64,000 nt of DNA from Neospora caninum Liverpool. Taxonomy: Eukaryota; Apicomplexa; Conoidasida; Eucoccidiorida; Sarcocystidae. The position numbers and the translations under genes are program-made. Location of the stretch: assembly GCF_000208865.1 (NCBI RefSeq), contig NC_018398.1, positions 4,110,812-4,174,811 on the forward strand, given 5' to 3'. The notes beneath the pieces are model-generated. The model saw only the letters and a list, made by a program, of their open reading frames with translations. It did not search any database and was not told the DNA's origin. This document shows, one piece after another, positions 26,943-40,254 of this stretch (positions are counted from its first letter, which is position 1; the number at the start of each line of letters is the position of its first letter).

Positions 26943-29787
26943 CTGCGTGTGTGTATATATATTTTCGTATACGTAGTTGTACATATAATTGCATTTTTTT
27001 TTTCGTAAGCCTAGTGAGACGACACACACCAGCGTGTATCGTTTTTCCTTGCATCGATACATCTATATATACATTTAGATGCATACCTACATTTGCACAT
27101 TTAGATGCATTTTCTCTGCAGTTTGCAGGTGCGTTTGTGTGTGCCTAGTCGGTTTTCTCTTCTTCGCGAAGCGTGGGATTTTTTCACGAGAGAAAGGACA
27201 GGTCCGTTTCGTGTTTCCAGGAAAGATTGACGCGGGCGCAGATGCCAAGCCCTCCGAGAGCACCCCGCCGAAGAAGGACGGCCCCTCAGACGTCATTGAA
27301 TTGACAGATGCGAACTTCAACCAGTTGGTCATGAAGGACGACAAGAGTGTTTGGTGAGACAAACCGAACGAACGAAAACGACGGCTATCTCGCCTTTCCT
27401 TTACGCACATGTACATGCATATTTATGTCTACATACAGATACACTTGTGTGTACGTATATATATATATATGTATTTATATATGTGTATCTATATATATAC
27501 AGTGAATTGTGCATTTCTGCACGCGTTTCTACTTGTCTAGATACACAGGTTAATGTGCATGTCTATGCCTTTTCTGCATATCGGCTGTCGAGTTCGGCGT
27601 TGGGACGTTGCCGGGTTTTGTTTCAGGTTCATTGAGTTTTACGCGCCATGGTGCGGACACTGCAAAGCACTTGCGCCGACGTGGGAAGAAGTGGCGACAG
27701 CGTTGAAGGGTAGAGTCAAAGTTGGCAAGGTCGACGCCACTGTCGAAAAGGTCATCGCCGGCACCTACGGCATTCGGGTGAGTCCAACACACTTTTTAAA
27801 ACGCAAAAGTGTTCAAGTAGCAAAAAGAAGCATCTCGCCGCCTCTCATCCCGCCCCGAACCCTCGCTGGTCCCTGTGCGAGTGTCGTGGTTTTCAGTCGC
27901 CTGCAGTTCGCTGTGTCTTTTGCCTCAGTTCTCTTTCCCACACTGGCCATTCTGTCTCTTTTCAGCAGACTCGCTTGGTCCTGCTTTCGGGCTTTTCAGG
28001 GCTTTCCGACACTGAAACTCTTCCCCGCGGGCGAGAAGAGCGTCGGCATGGTCAAAGACTACGAAGGACCACGGACGACAGAGGCGCTCCTCAAATACGC
28101 CTTGGAATTCTTCAGGTGCGTCCCAGGGAAAGAGGAAAGAAACGAGGGAAAGAGAAGAGCGAAAGAGGAAAAGCGAAAGAGGGAAAGAGAAGAGCGAAAG
28201 AGGGAAGATATGCGGTTGTGCGGCGCCTTCGGTGAGGGAGAGACAAGGTCGTGTTTGATCGCTGACGGTGTGCGTTTGCCTTGTCCTTCCACGTTTGGTG
28301 GTGCGTCTGTACCAGCGTGTTTTGCGTGTCGGGATGTGTGTCAAGCCTTTTATGACCTTTTATGGTTTTGCGCTCGTGAGCGTCTCTCAATAACTTGTTG
28401 AGTTGCGTTCGTATGTTGCCTCGTTTTCAGTGTCAACGTGACTGCCGAGCAGCTGCTGACTGAGAAGCAGTTCCGAGATGCGTGCGGAGACAAACTCTGT
28501 GTCCTCGCCTTCCTGCCGCACATCCTGGACAGCAAGAAGGAGAAGAGAAACGAGTATCTCGCCACGCTGAACCAAGTCGTGCGAGCCTCCTTCCACATGC
28601 CCATCACCTTCTTCTGGTCGCAAGGTACACAAAAGGCAGAGCTCAGGACAAAAAAAGAGAAAAAAGGTTCCAACGGAGAAGACCGGCAAGAAAGCTGGGA
28701 AAGAACGAAGGCAGGAAAGATGGGAGGGAGGAGAGAGGAGGGAAAGATGGGAGGGAGAAGAATGAAGGCAGGAAAGATGGGAGGGAGGAGAGAGGAGGGA
28801 AATATGGGAGGGAGGAGAGAGGAGGGAAAGATGGGAGGCAGGAGATCGTTGCCTCTGTCGATGCTCTTTTTTCTAACGCGTCCGGGAATCCGCAAATTTT
28901 ACTCATACCAGCGAGTGAAGAACTGGCGGAAGAGGTGCGTTTTTCTTTCCGGTTCAGGTGGAGACCAATTTGAATTCGAGGAACAACTCAACCTCGCGTT
29001 TGGCTACCCCGCCGTCGTGGCTATTCACCTGTCCAAGGGGAAATACTCCATTCACCGTGGAGACTTCAGCCAGGTGAGCAGACGTAGAGACAAAGTGCTT
29101 TGTGCTGTGCACAGGCCGTGAAGCTAAGGAAGCGGGGCATGCGATCCCGCTGTCGTCTTGAGTCAAAGAAGAAGACTCTGGAATCCGGTCTCATCCAAGA
29201 GTTGGTTTGTGCTTTCCTCTTGAACTGGCCCCCCCCTCCCCCTAATTGGTTCTTTTCGTGCTTCAACTCCTGGGCCCTTCTCCCTTCTCTCGTCCTCACG
29301 TTCGTGTGTCTCTTTCTTCCGTTTCTGTTCTCTCGTCCTCTTCCTCTTCTCCTCTCGCGTGGTGGAAGAGCGTGGATCGCCTGCGCGCAGAGGAGCTGGC
29401 CGACGCACCTTTTTCTCGCCTCTCAGCCGTTCCTCTTTTCGATTGGATCCTGCGGCGGAGAACCCCGGCCTCGCGCACCTTCCAAAAAAGACTTGCGCGG
29501 GCCCTCTCGCCTGTCTGTGCCGACAGGCATACTCGGGTTTTGCTTCGTTTCCCTCTCTTGATCTCTCTCCAGAGCCTTTGGTAATGTGCTGGATCAGGGA
29601 ACTCCATATATATGGTGCATAGAACCTTGGGTTATCTGTGTGATTGCAGGAAAGCATTAACACCTTCATTACGCAGCTGCTTGCAGGCAAGGCGCCGATC
29701 TCAGAGCTGCCGAAGAACCTCAAAAAGCTGGAAGACGCGCGTGCGTGGAACGGCGAGGACGAAGAACTCCCGAAAGACGAACTTTGA
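25295..29787 (+). CDS. PDIA6: P5/PDIA6-type protein disulfide isomerase
   Basis: ER lumenal thiol-disulfide oxidoreductase that forms and reshuffles disulfides in secretory proteins. Nine exons join in phase: 25295-25491, 25918-26069, 26721-26828, 27221-27353, 27627-27777, 28000-28115, 28431-28624, 28958-29073, 29650-29787; 1305 nt, 434 residues, matching the roughly 440 of PDIA6. An N-terminal hydrophobic signal (LALYALL-type core, probable cleavage after GAEA) is followed by a first thioredoxin domain with WCGHC at residues 66-70, a second with WCGHC at 205-209, a non-catalytic thioredoxin-like b domain beginning around [13 protein letters not shown], and an acidic end with KDEL for ER retrieval. 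Both active sites are split from their tryptophan region by introns at equivalent places (TG|G), evidence of the ancient domain duplication. The two domains, order and KDEL fit P5 rather than the four-domain PDI. Confidence 0.95.
26911..26939. repeat. (AT)14 microsatellite
   Basis: AT run in PDI intron 3, followed by a further AT-rich stretch with TGTGTATATATATTT. Confidence 0.95.
28716..28848. repeat. Purine minisatellite in PDI intron 7
   Basis: About five imperfect copies of a unit near 26 bases, GGGAAAGATGGGAGGGAGGA followed by GAGAGGA, with one variant copy carrying GAAGAATGAAGGCA. Entirely purine apart from single pyrimidines. It sits inside the intron between 28624 and 28958. Confidence 0.9.
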
Positions 29788-31290
29788 GAGACCAAAGGAA
29801 ACAGGAAAAGGAGAATGAGGGACATAGACACGGCCATAAGGCGACACGAAGAGAAAGGACGCCTTGACAGAGCGGAAGAGAAGGAGATCTGTCGTTCTTC
29901 CTGAGACGTTACGGAGAGACAGACAGAAAGAGGGAATGCGGAAACACACAGATTACTCAAGCAGATGGCTCCATATTTTGTTTTTTTAGGCCGGCGAGTT
30001 TCGTGCATCTCCGCGCTCTTTTTCCGTGGCATATCCGTCGTCTCCCTTCTCTCACTTTTTGCTCTCTCCTCGATTTCTCTTCTCGGGGGCTGTCTCGCGA
30101 TTTTTTGTCCTTCTGTCTCTTCTTTTACGAGGGAGAAACACGGTCTGAGGACACTGCGCAGAGAGACAACGCGTTCTGGCCCCTTTCTGTTCAGACGTTC
30201 ACTTCCTGGTTCTGCCGACAGTTGCATTTTGTCCTCCATTTTACCTTCTTTCTGGTGACATCCGTTCGTGTCCTGGTCGCAACTGTGCGGCGGGGACCGA
30301 TGACAGGAAACATGGTGCCAGGCGCCGTTCTCTCTTCCCGTCTCTCTCAGCAAAGCTCGGGAAAGACAAGACAGAGCCTCACCACCTCTATACCGTCGTT
30401 TTTTGCGCACCGGATCGTACTACGAAACGTGCAAAATCGAACGCCGCTTTTTTGTGTTCGTACACAGAACAAGTCTTGTCTCTTCCCGCCTTTTGTGGAC
30501 CTATTATCAATCCCTTTTCTTTGCCGCTATCTTCGTCTTTCCTCATTCCCGGCCCTCGACGTCTCCTTTTTGCTACTCCCGTCGCGGAAGGATTTTTCAT
30601 TTGCTGTCGCGCGGGTCCGCGCACAGCCGTACGGCGGGGACACGTACTGAGCAGGAGAGTGACAGACAAGAAAGGCGAGGAAACGCGAGAGAGGCGGGTC
30701 TTGTGTGCTGCGCATCAGCTCGGTCGCTCTTGGCTAAAAACAGTGTACGGACACCGGGTCGGCCTCAAGGAATCGACTCGCACCAAGCAAGTGCTGAAAT
30801 TTGGGAAAGAACCTAGAAAGGTAACCTTTTTCTCGGGTTTCAAACTTTATTCGTCTACAGCTATCTAACTTCAAAGAAATACCTATCTGTATCAACCTAT
30901 AGTCATCGATCTATTTCGATCTTTGTGCGCGCGGGCATCAGTGAACGGCGCTTCGGCGGCACAGAGCGAGCCGAAGTTTTCGCCGAGCTGTATACAGCAA
31001 GAGGTGCACAATATGCATCCCACGGCACAAAAGGGGCAGAGCTGTTTGCGAACGGAAGAGGAGTTTCGATATTCAAAGTACACACTTCACGATCGCACAG
31101 GCTTTCAACGTCGAACTTGGAAGTGGACTCGCGAAAGATACGGTGTATGTCCATGTATCGGCGTCTCTATTTGTATTCGCATATTCGTATATACACGTCA
31201 GTGTACAGCCGAGAAAGTTTGTTTTGGAGGAGCTACAGCAATCAGGCTCGCCGTAAAAGCGAATGCATTGGCTGCATCCTCGACAAAAAA
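29788..31290. other. Convergent intergenic region, PDI and Kintoun 3' flanks
   Basis: About 1.5 kb between two facing gene ends. It should hold both 3' untranslated regions. Open frames on both strands lack domains and initiation context. Nothing else recognised. Confidence 0.5.
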
Positions 31291-34200
31291 TCAGACAATT
31301 TCTTGCCAGAGACGACTGTGGAGAAGCAGGAGCCGCCCTATCGTACAGGCGTCTTGTTTCGGGTCGTCGTCCTTGTCGAAATCTACAAAGAGACTTTCAA
31401 GAATAGCTTTCCTGTCGTCCTCTTCCGTTTCCGCCCACTCCTCTTTTCTGTCCTCTGTCGGATTCTCTTCTCTTTCCTTACTCCCTTCTGGTTCCCCTGT
31501 CGCCCTCTCGTCCGAATCTGTTTGGTCCCGTTCCCTGTCCTCTCTTTTGTCTCTCCCGTCTCGGCTTTGTTCGGAGAGAAAGGGTTCCTTTGCTACTCCC
31601 GTCTGTCCAAAAGTTTCGTCGGTGTCAACCGAAAGAGAGAGGCTGTGCAAATCGCGGGGATTCTTATCTGATGCGCCCTCCTCTCTGCGTTCTCGCGTCT
31701 CTCTTTCCCTCCCGTCGTCTCCCCTTTGCACTTCGCCTCCCTCTACGCACGGCACGTCTCCTGCTTCATCATCCGAATCAACAACAACGGTCACCCGCCT
31801 TCCACTCCTTTCTCCCCTATCGTCTCCTGCCCCGAGTTCTGCCTGGTCCTCTTGTCGGGATCTGTTTTCGTTCCTGTTCCTGCTGTTTTCGTCCAGGCCG
31901 CAGGACGACAGCTCCGGGCTCCGGGAAATCTCTTGCGCCTGTCTATGCTTGTGGAAAAAGTGGGAAAACGACTTACGAGCACCATCTTCTCGGGCAATTC
32001 GAAGAAGCGAACAGCACACAGGCACAATAGAAAAAACAGGTGTTGCTTCCATCCAGAGAAAGAGACTGACCCTCAGCTACCTCCAACCCGTCGACCTCGA
32101 CCTGCCTACTCACCGTATCTACAGATGCCTACCTATATCACTCAAGTCCTTACATACAAACATACATATACACATCCACGCTCCTTCCTCTCTCTCTCCA
32201 AATATCTAGATACCTGTCGTAAGGGAACACAAATATCGACACTTCAATATACATTTATATATATTTACATATATGTACATATGTAAGTATGTATGTATAC
32301 CCCTCGAGGAGTCAAGAAACGTTTTCAAACGAGCGGGAAGGACAGGTGTCCAGGACGACTTCGATTTTCTCACCATCGGACATCCAAAGTTCTCGACGTT
32401 TCTTTCGGATAACGACGTGAGCCGTCCAAGTGGAGCTGCACATAGGTTGTTTTTGATTCTTAAGACCGTGATCTGCTTCGCTGGCTGTCTGCAAGAGGCG
32501 AGATGAAGACTGACATGGTTCTGCATGCTGTGGACCCTTTTCTTTCGCCTCCAGAGAGACCCGACTCGCTGCATTTTCTGGACAGTCTTCTTCCTTTCTC
32601 GCCTTCGTCTGTTCCGTTGCGAGACGGTTGGGGTTTTCGTCCACCGCAACCGAATCGGAGGCGTTTGCTCGTTGTCCCTCCTTGCCCGAGAGGGGACGAG
32701 TGCCGGTAGGCTCACGGGCCCCCTGGCGACTTGTTCCCGCAGGAAGTGAAGCCCCGACCTCCTCTTTGAAATACAGTCGATGCTGCAGGCCGTCTAAAGC
32801 GTCAACTGCTCGCGCTCTCCAGTAGAATAAATGAACGCCTCCTGTTTCGCGAGGGGTATGCGCGGCTGAAGCGGGGAGCAGACTGGACATTCGCTCAGCG
32901 CCGCACGAGATGTCGCCGCTTTCCTCCGGAGGAGTGTCTAGGAGGCGAGAGGGGAGGGAGAATACACAGACACCAGAAACACACGACCGTTCCAGGAAAG
33001 AGGAGAGAGGAGAGGCAAGAGAACCCAGAAAGCAACTACAGGGGAAATAATGGCTAGGTCCTGGAACGGGAGATTAGAGAGCGTCGCACAGTGCCTACAT
33101 GTATGGAAACATACATGGGGGGAAGTTTGCAGTCAAATCTACGCGTATGTAAGGGCTTACATGGGCGTGTATAGGCGCGTCTGGTTTAAAACGTATACGT
33201 GTACATAAGATATAGAAGTCCATGGCGTCCGTCTTCCCCACTCAGACCTCAAAGGATTCGCAGACGCCTCTGCGGCTCTGTGTTTTCTTCCGATGTTTAT
33301 CGTTTACGAATGGCGACACGAAGGTGCGCGAGAGTGTGTTGTGTGGTTCGCACGCGTAGCAGATGGCAAAGTCTATCTACTTTCTCTGCGTCAGTTCAAA
33401 CTGAAATCCCTCCCCTTCCAGTTCTCCCGCGAATCGTAATCCCCCCCAGACCTACGAAAATCGCGTTCATTTTGGCGGGCGGGTGACTTCGGTGTTGCCT
33501 CTGATGTCGACGATTCTCCACATGACCGGTGAGCTCGGAAACAAATGTAAAGCTGTTCAGAGAGCGCATGCAGCGCAGGAAGCCGAGGACACGTGATAGC
33601 CCTTAACGCGTGATTTGTGTCTATTGTGACTCTCGAACGGCGATGCGTTGCACACCCTGACGAAAGAGCGTCCGGTTTCCCGCGTCCTTGGAGACGCGCG
33701 TGGCTTCCCGCCCGATAAAGCGAAGGCCCATGGAGAGCAGAAGGACACACGAAGCAGCAGGGAAGACAGAGATGAGTGCACAGAAGGTTCTTTCGTCACA
33801 CCGCTCGTGAACGAGACTCCGATATGCAGGAGCGCACCACACGCCGTTTTAGAGGATGGTCCCAGCCCCAACAAGGCGAGAAAGGTCGCCGCTCAGAGGG
33901 CCCGAGGCTTTGTGGCCAAGCGTAGGGACGGCTGGGGACGGAGCTGTCGCGGACGCAGGGTGCCGAGCAATGCGTCGAGACCGTTTGAGACTTGGTTTCT
34001 CTCGAAAAAGCTGGAAACGGAACTTACCGTGCGAGAGTCTGTCACTTGAACCGTGTTGTCCTGATGCTCAAAGGGCGCGAATGCCGCAGGGAGAGAAAAC
34101 AGTAAAAGGAGATTTTGTTTCGTTTCCACAATCTCGGGGGCCTCCAGTTCATGCGGCTCTCCTGCCTGTTGAGTCCCCTCGTTCAGTGGATGCTCGCGAC

Positions 34201-37200
34201 TCGCTTGCTCCCCCCTCGCTTCGCAAGATGGGCCAGGAAGGGATTGCTTCTTCCCTTCCCCTCGCGCTTCGCTATCCGACAGGACAGTTGAATCGTCGAC
34301 GCACTCGACGAAAGGGTGATGCAAAAAGTCGTCAGCGTCAGCGCCGTCGTCTACCTCGGGCTTCTCCTCCCTAATTAAAAATGGACTTGCAAACTCTAGT
34401 TTCTCGGGAGAAGGTGCATGCGTTTCCGTGTCGCATCTTTTTTCTTTGCAGGCGTCATGTCGCAGCGACGCTGCATTCCCTGTATGAACGATTATCTCGG
34501 CGATGCCGGAGTTCGTGGCATCTGGGGGAGAATCGAGTGAAGCTTCTGAGGTCTTGGAAGTTTCCTGCTCGGGTTCCGCCGACGACTCTGACGAGACACT
34601 CCGAGCGATGTGATGAAATTCCGGCTCAGTCACCTCGAGAAATCCGCCATCTCTCGGAGCCGGTCTGGTCTCTCCTCTCTCAAGACTCCCCAGACTGACC
34701 CTCGCCGCGCTCAGGTCTCGTGAGGCGGCTGTCGCCTCTTCTCCTGCGAAGCGAATCGGAACAGCCTGGCTGGCAGCCGCTTCGCCACGGGCGAGTACCT
34801 CTCCGGGAGTCCTAGAGAGCTTCAGAGGAGTCGTGACCCTCTTCGGGTCGTGGCGTCGCTTCTCTGCGCTGTCTTGGGAGTTTTGCCTCTCTAGGAGAGG
34901 CGGAAGGCGCGCGTCAGAGCCGTCCAGCTGATCCTCTTTTGGATCTTCTCCGTTCCATTCAAAGGCTGCGCTGCTTCCACTGGCGACGAACTCTCCCGCG
35001 CCGGCGTCTTCTTTTGCGGCTGCCAAAGCGTCGGCTTGGCCAGCTTCAACGGCGCTGCGTTTGCCGAGAACATGATCCTGCCCAATCGACTTATTCTCGT
35101 CTTGCCGAATGGGTTCCGCGGTTTCGAGGGGCTCTCGGCGCTCCAAGGGGGGCTGCGCGTCCTCGGCCGATCCTGTGTCGACTTTGCAATCTTTTAAAGA
35201 GTTGGCCGACCCGAGAAGGCCCGATTTCAGAACAGGCAGAACAAGGTGAAGGCGGTGGCTTTCGCAAAAGAACTGAGCGCGACCCTGGGCGAAGTCGACT
35301 GCATGAGGCAGAGGCACGGTATGCTGGAGCGAGAGAACGCAAAACAGGGGGAAGGGATCACACGGATGACGCGCGCGCGGTGCGCCGAGCAGGCGCGTCC
35401 TGGATTCAAGGACGGCAAAGTAGGCGACAAAGCTTTGTGAAGCAAGGAGAGATGTGAGAATGCGAGATGTGAGAATGCCGACACAAGCACCGTTACAAAA
35501 AAACGTATGACCTCGAAAGCACAAAGCGCTCTTCCCTGTTCCAGGGTAGATGTACTAAAAAGGTGCCGTAACCCTCGAGTCGTTCCTCCGTAGAGTGCCA
35601 GGAAGCAGCCTTGCCAGAGATAGTCAGAGACACACGGGAAGCGAGTCTCGCGGCGTGGCGGAAAACGGTTAGAATCCAACACTACTTCGCAAACGTTCCC
35701 CTCTTAAAAGGAACAGAGAGAGTGAAGGCGCACGTAAGGGGCGACCAAAACATCTGAAGCGAAAAACTTGGAGCACGAGAAACTCGGGAAAACCAGCTTC
35801 TGGAGGGGAAATGCAGTGGCTGGGGAGTTCGGGGGAACGAGAACGCGAGAGATCAGCAAAGCCTCAATGATGGAAGTGTAAACAAACTCGAAAAGGTGTC
35901 GAGAGAAAACCGCAAGACTCTAGCGAACTAGGAACGACGCCAGGTCTTACGGGGGCATAGGGATCGCCTTTCCGAGCAATGGTTAGCACCTTGTTATTCT
36001 CGGAAATAGCGACGTCGATGTCCGTACTCGAAAGCTGAGGCACAAGGAAGAAGAAACAGACGAAACGGACACACACACGCACACACACGTTTTGCTCCTT
36101 GTCGCCTATACACTTCCGCTACGAAAGTCCTGGCCTTCCCACCAAAGCACGATCTGTGCCTGACCATGCGCCTTCTTCAACAGTACGGCTACTCAGAAAC
36201 AGGTGTACGCACACGCATACAGGTATCCATAAAGAAATATACTAAAACGTAAATATTCATTTACAAGTACGTGAGCACTATATATATATATATATATATA
36301 TATATGGATCTTTGTGGATGTGCATCGTCACCGCTGATGCTGTATTTGCCTGCACTTGCTTCTCTGATTTAAGTGGATTCACAGCTCTCTGTTATCTGGT
36401 TCCGCATGTAAGCGAGAAGACGTTTCCGCGTTTCTGGTTCTCTTTGTGTAAGCAAGCTGAGAATGGCCAGAGTCTCGTCTCCTCTCCCAGCTCCTCTCTT
36501 GGCACCTCCCGACTTTCGCGAACACTTCTTTCGAGTCTGGCGCTGCTCCAGTGCTTTCGATCTTTACTGCCTTTGTGTATCGATCCAAGTTCTATTTTGC
36601 CTTAGCCGAGCACAACGAGCAGGGAGTTGAGCAAAACAGAGCGCAGACCTAACGCTATTTCCCCGCTGTTCGGCGAGAACTGCGCTCACTACTGAAGCTC
36701 CGAGGTGAATTTCGACGCGTAGGTTCTCAGGGACGGGCTTTTCCATAGGCAGCTGGCAAGCGACACAGCACAGCAGGAGGCATCGCGTAAGACCACTTTT
36801 TGCGGTGAACACACCAGCCTTGAGAAGAGAAAGGAACGCATGGACGCCGCTCCAAATCTATCCCTCACTGAAAATTGGAACACCTTCAAACCCACGTGTG
36901 TTCAAAATCCTCGTCTTCCGTACACACAAACGTAGAGAGGAGCTGCAAAATCGGGCGCTGCGTCTGCCCTTGCTTCCTGGGGGGAGGGGGTGGCTTAGAA
37001 ACAGGCCTATCTGCCAAGACAGCTAAAACTCGACACACGTTTTAAAGTCCGAGACGCGGGAGTCCGAACCGGAGAGAGAGCCCACCCTAGTGCACATGCT
37101 AATGGGGAGAGGGGAGAGACGAAAATACCGTCATTAGGCGGAAGAGGAGAGAAGTATGTTCGACGCGTACCGTCGAGTGGTGTCCGAAGAGTTCCGATAA

Positions 37201-40200
37201 GTCGACTTTTCCTTGGTGAATAATTCGCCACTCGCCCGGGCTCAACTCTGTTTTCTGCCGGTCCACTGTGGCGCCGTGAAGGAAGTCGTCGTTTTCATCG
37301 CTGCCGCCTTCCTCGCGTTCTCCGTCATCCGGCGAGCCGAGCTTCGAAGCTGGAGCCGCTGCGAAACCATCTGACGCCCCCTTCTCGTTCCGCAACCCTT
37401 GGGTGATTCGGCTCTTCGCTTTCGCCTTTTTCGCCATCTTCTTCAAGTCTTTCCGTGTTATGACTGAATGCACAAGGAGCACAAATGTGACCTTCGGCTG
37501 TTACAAGGGAAGGAGGCCGGAAGGCAGGCAAAACGAGACATGGCGGGCTTTCTTAGTCATCAGCCCGATACAGGCAAGGCTGCCGTCGTGAAACACGACT
37601 CATTCTTGTAGAAAGCACACCGTCTCTCTCGTCGACTGACCTTCTTCAACTGCATCGTCGGCACTCTGTTTTTTCAGCCGCCTGTCTTCCAGCTCTTTCT
37701 TTCGCTGCTCCCAGAACTTGCGCTTGTCCTTGATGATGTCCTCTCGGATTGACATCAACCCCGGCAAGTCGCCCTTGCATTTCGCCTTCTGGAGGACTTG
37801 AAAGTCTGGGGGTGAAGTAAGAAAGAACACACGAAAACGTGCAGCTATGAGACAAAAGGACACCCAGAAGGCGGTCAACTGGGTCCAAACAACGAGAGCT
37901 GATGCGGGAGTTCGGCGTGGCAACGGAGCGGACTTAGGACCATATCCGAATTGAAAAGAGCACGGCAGGCCCTCTGGAGCCTTTATCACGAACTGGGGAG
38001 GATTTCGTGCATGCCTGCGCACCATGAACCTGTAAAATACAAGAGATACTGTATCACATAGCTGCAAGTGCGAAGCCAGGTCAGATCCTTAAATCGGCTG
38101 ATGACTAGTGTCCTAACATCTCACACGCGCATGCAGTGGAGATTTTCAGAGTCGTGAAATCGTGAAGCACGACACCCTGTCGAAGATGCCACTGCCTTCT
38201 TATGTCCTGTCCACAAAGCACGGTTAGCTTCAGATGCTGACAGCGCACACTCTCGCTGCTGATCCTTTTTTACCGGGGTGAATCCGCTCGCCACCTTTGA
38301 GGTAGCAGGAGTTGACCTTGTCCGTGCAACTCTCAATCAGAACCCGCAGAAGAGTCGGCTGCCCTGAGAGATTCCGTTCGAGACACCACAACGGTCCCTT
38401 CCGTGCCACGGATGCGCAGATCGAAGCGTAGAGACAGGGGAACGAAAAACAGAGAGTCGCTGCGGTGGTCCTTTTGCCAGACCGGCAGAGCTGTCCCTCG
38501 CGGTACAGTGTGAACGGCTCGTGGCGTGCCGGAAAAAGAAATGCGCAATGTGAACCGTGGAGCAACTGAAGCTCTCTGACCTGGAGGAAAAGGTGTCTTG
38601 TGTGAGGGCGCGGCGAAGCGACCCCGTTGTGCTTTTTTCCTGTTCATGTTCGGTGACTTACTATGGCATTGTCCGAAGGTATTGGTGCTGACGCACACGT
38701 CAAATGTGAGACACGCAGCGCCATCTGCCACAGACAGGATTCCGCACACGCCCCAGCAGATCTGTGTGTTGAGAGTGGCATCGGGTATAGGGCTGCGCCT
38801 GTGCACTCCCTAACCGAGCATTCACCCGATGTTGAATGTCTGCGCACGCGTCAAGCGACACAAATTTCCTTTTTAACAAGGGCCGTGCGCGAGACGCACG
38901 TTCGCGCCTTGCACCTGGCACTGGTTTGTTGTGTCTGTGTTGACCTGGAAATGTCTGCCATGGGGTGCCGACTCCATCTAAACTTCAAGACAGGATTTGA
39001 CTGATGAGGGGAATGAAAAACCGTGCGGTGACGGCGAATTTCCCTCTGCAGAAGTCTTCACTTCAGTGGAGGGTATCGGGCAGCTCGGCCGCTGTCGACG
39101 TTTTTCCTTCAGCTAAAACACACGTACGTTTATCCTTGTCCGGCCGCGGGGCACCAATGCTGTACGGCAAGTTTACTGCGGATCCCCTGTCGCGCTGCTC
39201 CACCGAGAAATCTTCGATCCAGGGGGAATGGCACACATTGATGAAGCACTTTTGATAGATGCCGTTTGGGTACACCACATCGCTCTTGACGCAACAACCT
39301 GAAACACAAAACCCGCAGGCACTGAACACCGGGTTATCGGGGGAATCCGGCCGCGCTCTTGACCCGAACCGTCTGTCTTCCTTCTGCGTCTTCAAGAGAG
39401 AGACAGGAACGCTCAGCAATACAGAGGACCTCCGTCCGGCCGCTGCGGAACCACAGATGCGAAGAAGAGATGCTGAATCGTGCTGCTGAAACCTGAACGG
39501 CTTGCCGCTTATCCGCAATAGGGTGGCAAACGCCGATACTCGGCTGAGGAACCAGGATGCCGGCGTGGGTTTTGAGCCAAGCAGCAAAGTGTGGAGCAGT
39601 GTAGGATGTGTCTCATCCACAATCGGCCAGGCGAAAATAATTGCCTCGTCCTGTGACAGGACCTGTTACACGAACTGTTCGCAAAAGACGATTGTGAGCG
39701 GCAAAGGCACCGACCGATTTCTGGTCTCAGTAGTACGCATCCTTTTGGCATATCTCCCTGCTCTTCCAGTTGTAGAATGTAATCCTCTTGTTCCTGCGAG
39801 AAATGCGTGCGCAGGACACACCGGTACGAGGTCCCTGGTAACAGGATTTCCGCTTCAGCTGAAGAGAGCGAAGGATCGTCGCGTACGCTAGCGTGGCACC
39901 ACAACCGTCTTGCACGGTTCTAGATCCCCCACTGGTCATGAGCTATGACTTTGCTGTCGCCTAGAGAGGCGCATGGAACACTTTTCTGCTCTTCTAGCGA
40001 CCATCAAAAGTTCCAGGTTCCGGGCGCAGAATGAACCCGACGATTCACAAAGGTGGATCCCAAGGTGGGCGTGACGTGCCAAGGACGGACCCGCAACAGG
40101 AGCTAGGCCGGGTTACCTTTTTGTGTTTTGGGTCTGAGATTTCGTCTACGTAGCTGTGTAAAAGCCCACGGAAATCTCTCGATCGCATTGCCTTGCTCAG

Positions 40201-40254
40201 CTTCTCCAGTTCCTGCCACCAGACGTACTTGCATCCACATAACTGCGTAACCAT
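31291..40254 (-). CDS. DNAAF2: Kintoun-like dynein axonemal assembly factor 2 (PIH1 domain)
   Basis: Cytoplasmic co-chaperone with HSP90/HSP70 that preassembles axonemal dynein arms. Ten exons join in phase: 40117-40254, 39715-39793, 39128-39298, 38662-38724, 38295-38363, 37641-37805, 37171-37463, 36690-36752, 35951-36034, 34028-35323. The product follows Kintoun collinearly: N-terminal helix block (QELEKLSKAMRSRDFRGLLH, ISDPKHKKEQEDYILQLEEQ), PIH1 core (CFINVCHSP, NLPYSIGAPRP, LTFDVCVS, VLQKAKCKGDLPG), the WRIIHQGKVDLSELF linker, then a CS-like domain (PENLRVEIHLG, DIDVAISENNKVLTI, VPLPHAVDFAQGRAQFF, LHLVLPVL). A long acidic, Ser-rich tail follows. Further minus-strand exons near 32318-32950 and 31291-32010 (ends RLWQEIV) probably finish the protein; their junctions are unresolved. 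The start ATG at 40254 could be preceded by another exon. Only flagellated microgametes should need it. Confidence 0.85.
36279..36305. repeat. (TA)13 microsatellite
   Basis: TA run in the Kintoun intron between exons 36690-36752 and 35951-36034. Confidence 0.95.

Noticed and set aside
37099..37482. Separate small gene starting MAKKAKAKSRITQG
   Set aside because: The frame continues upstream to a good acceptor (VITRKDLKKMAKK) and splices in phase to the PIH1 exon, so it is an internal Kintoun exon.
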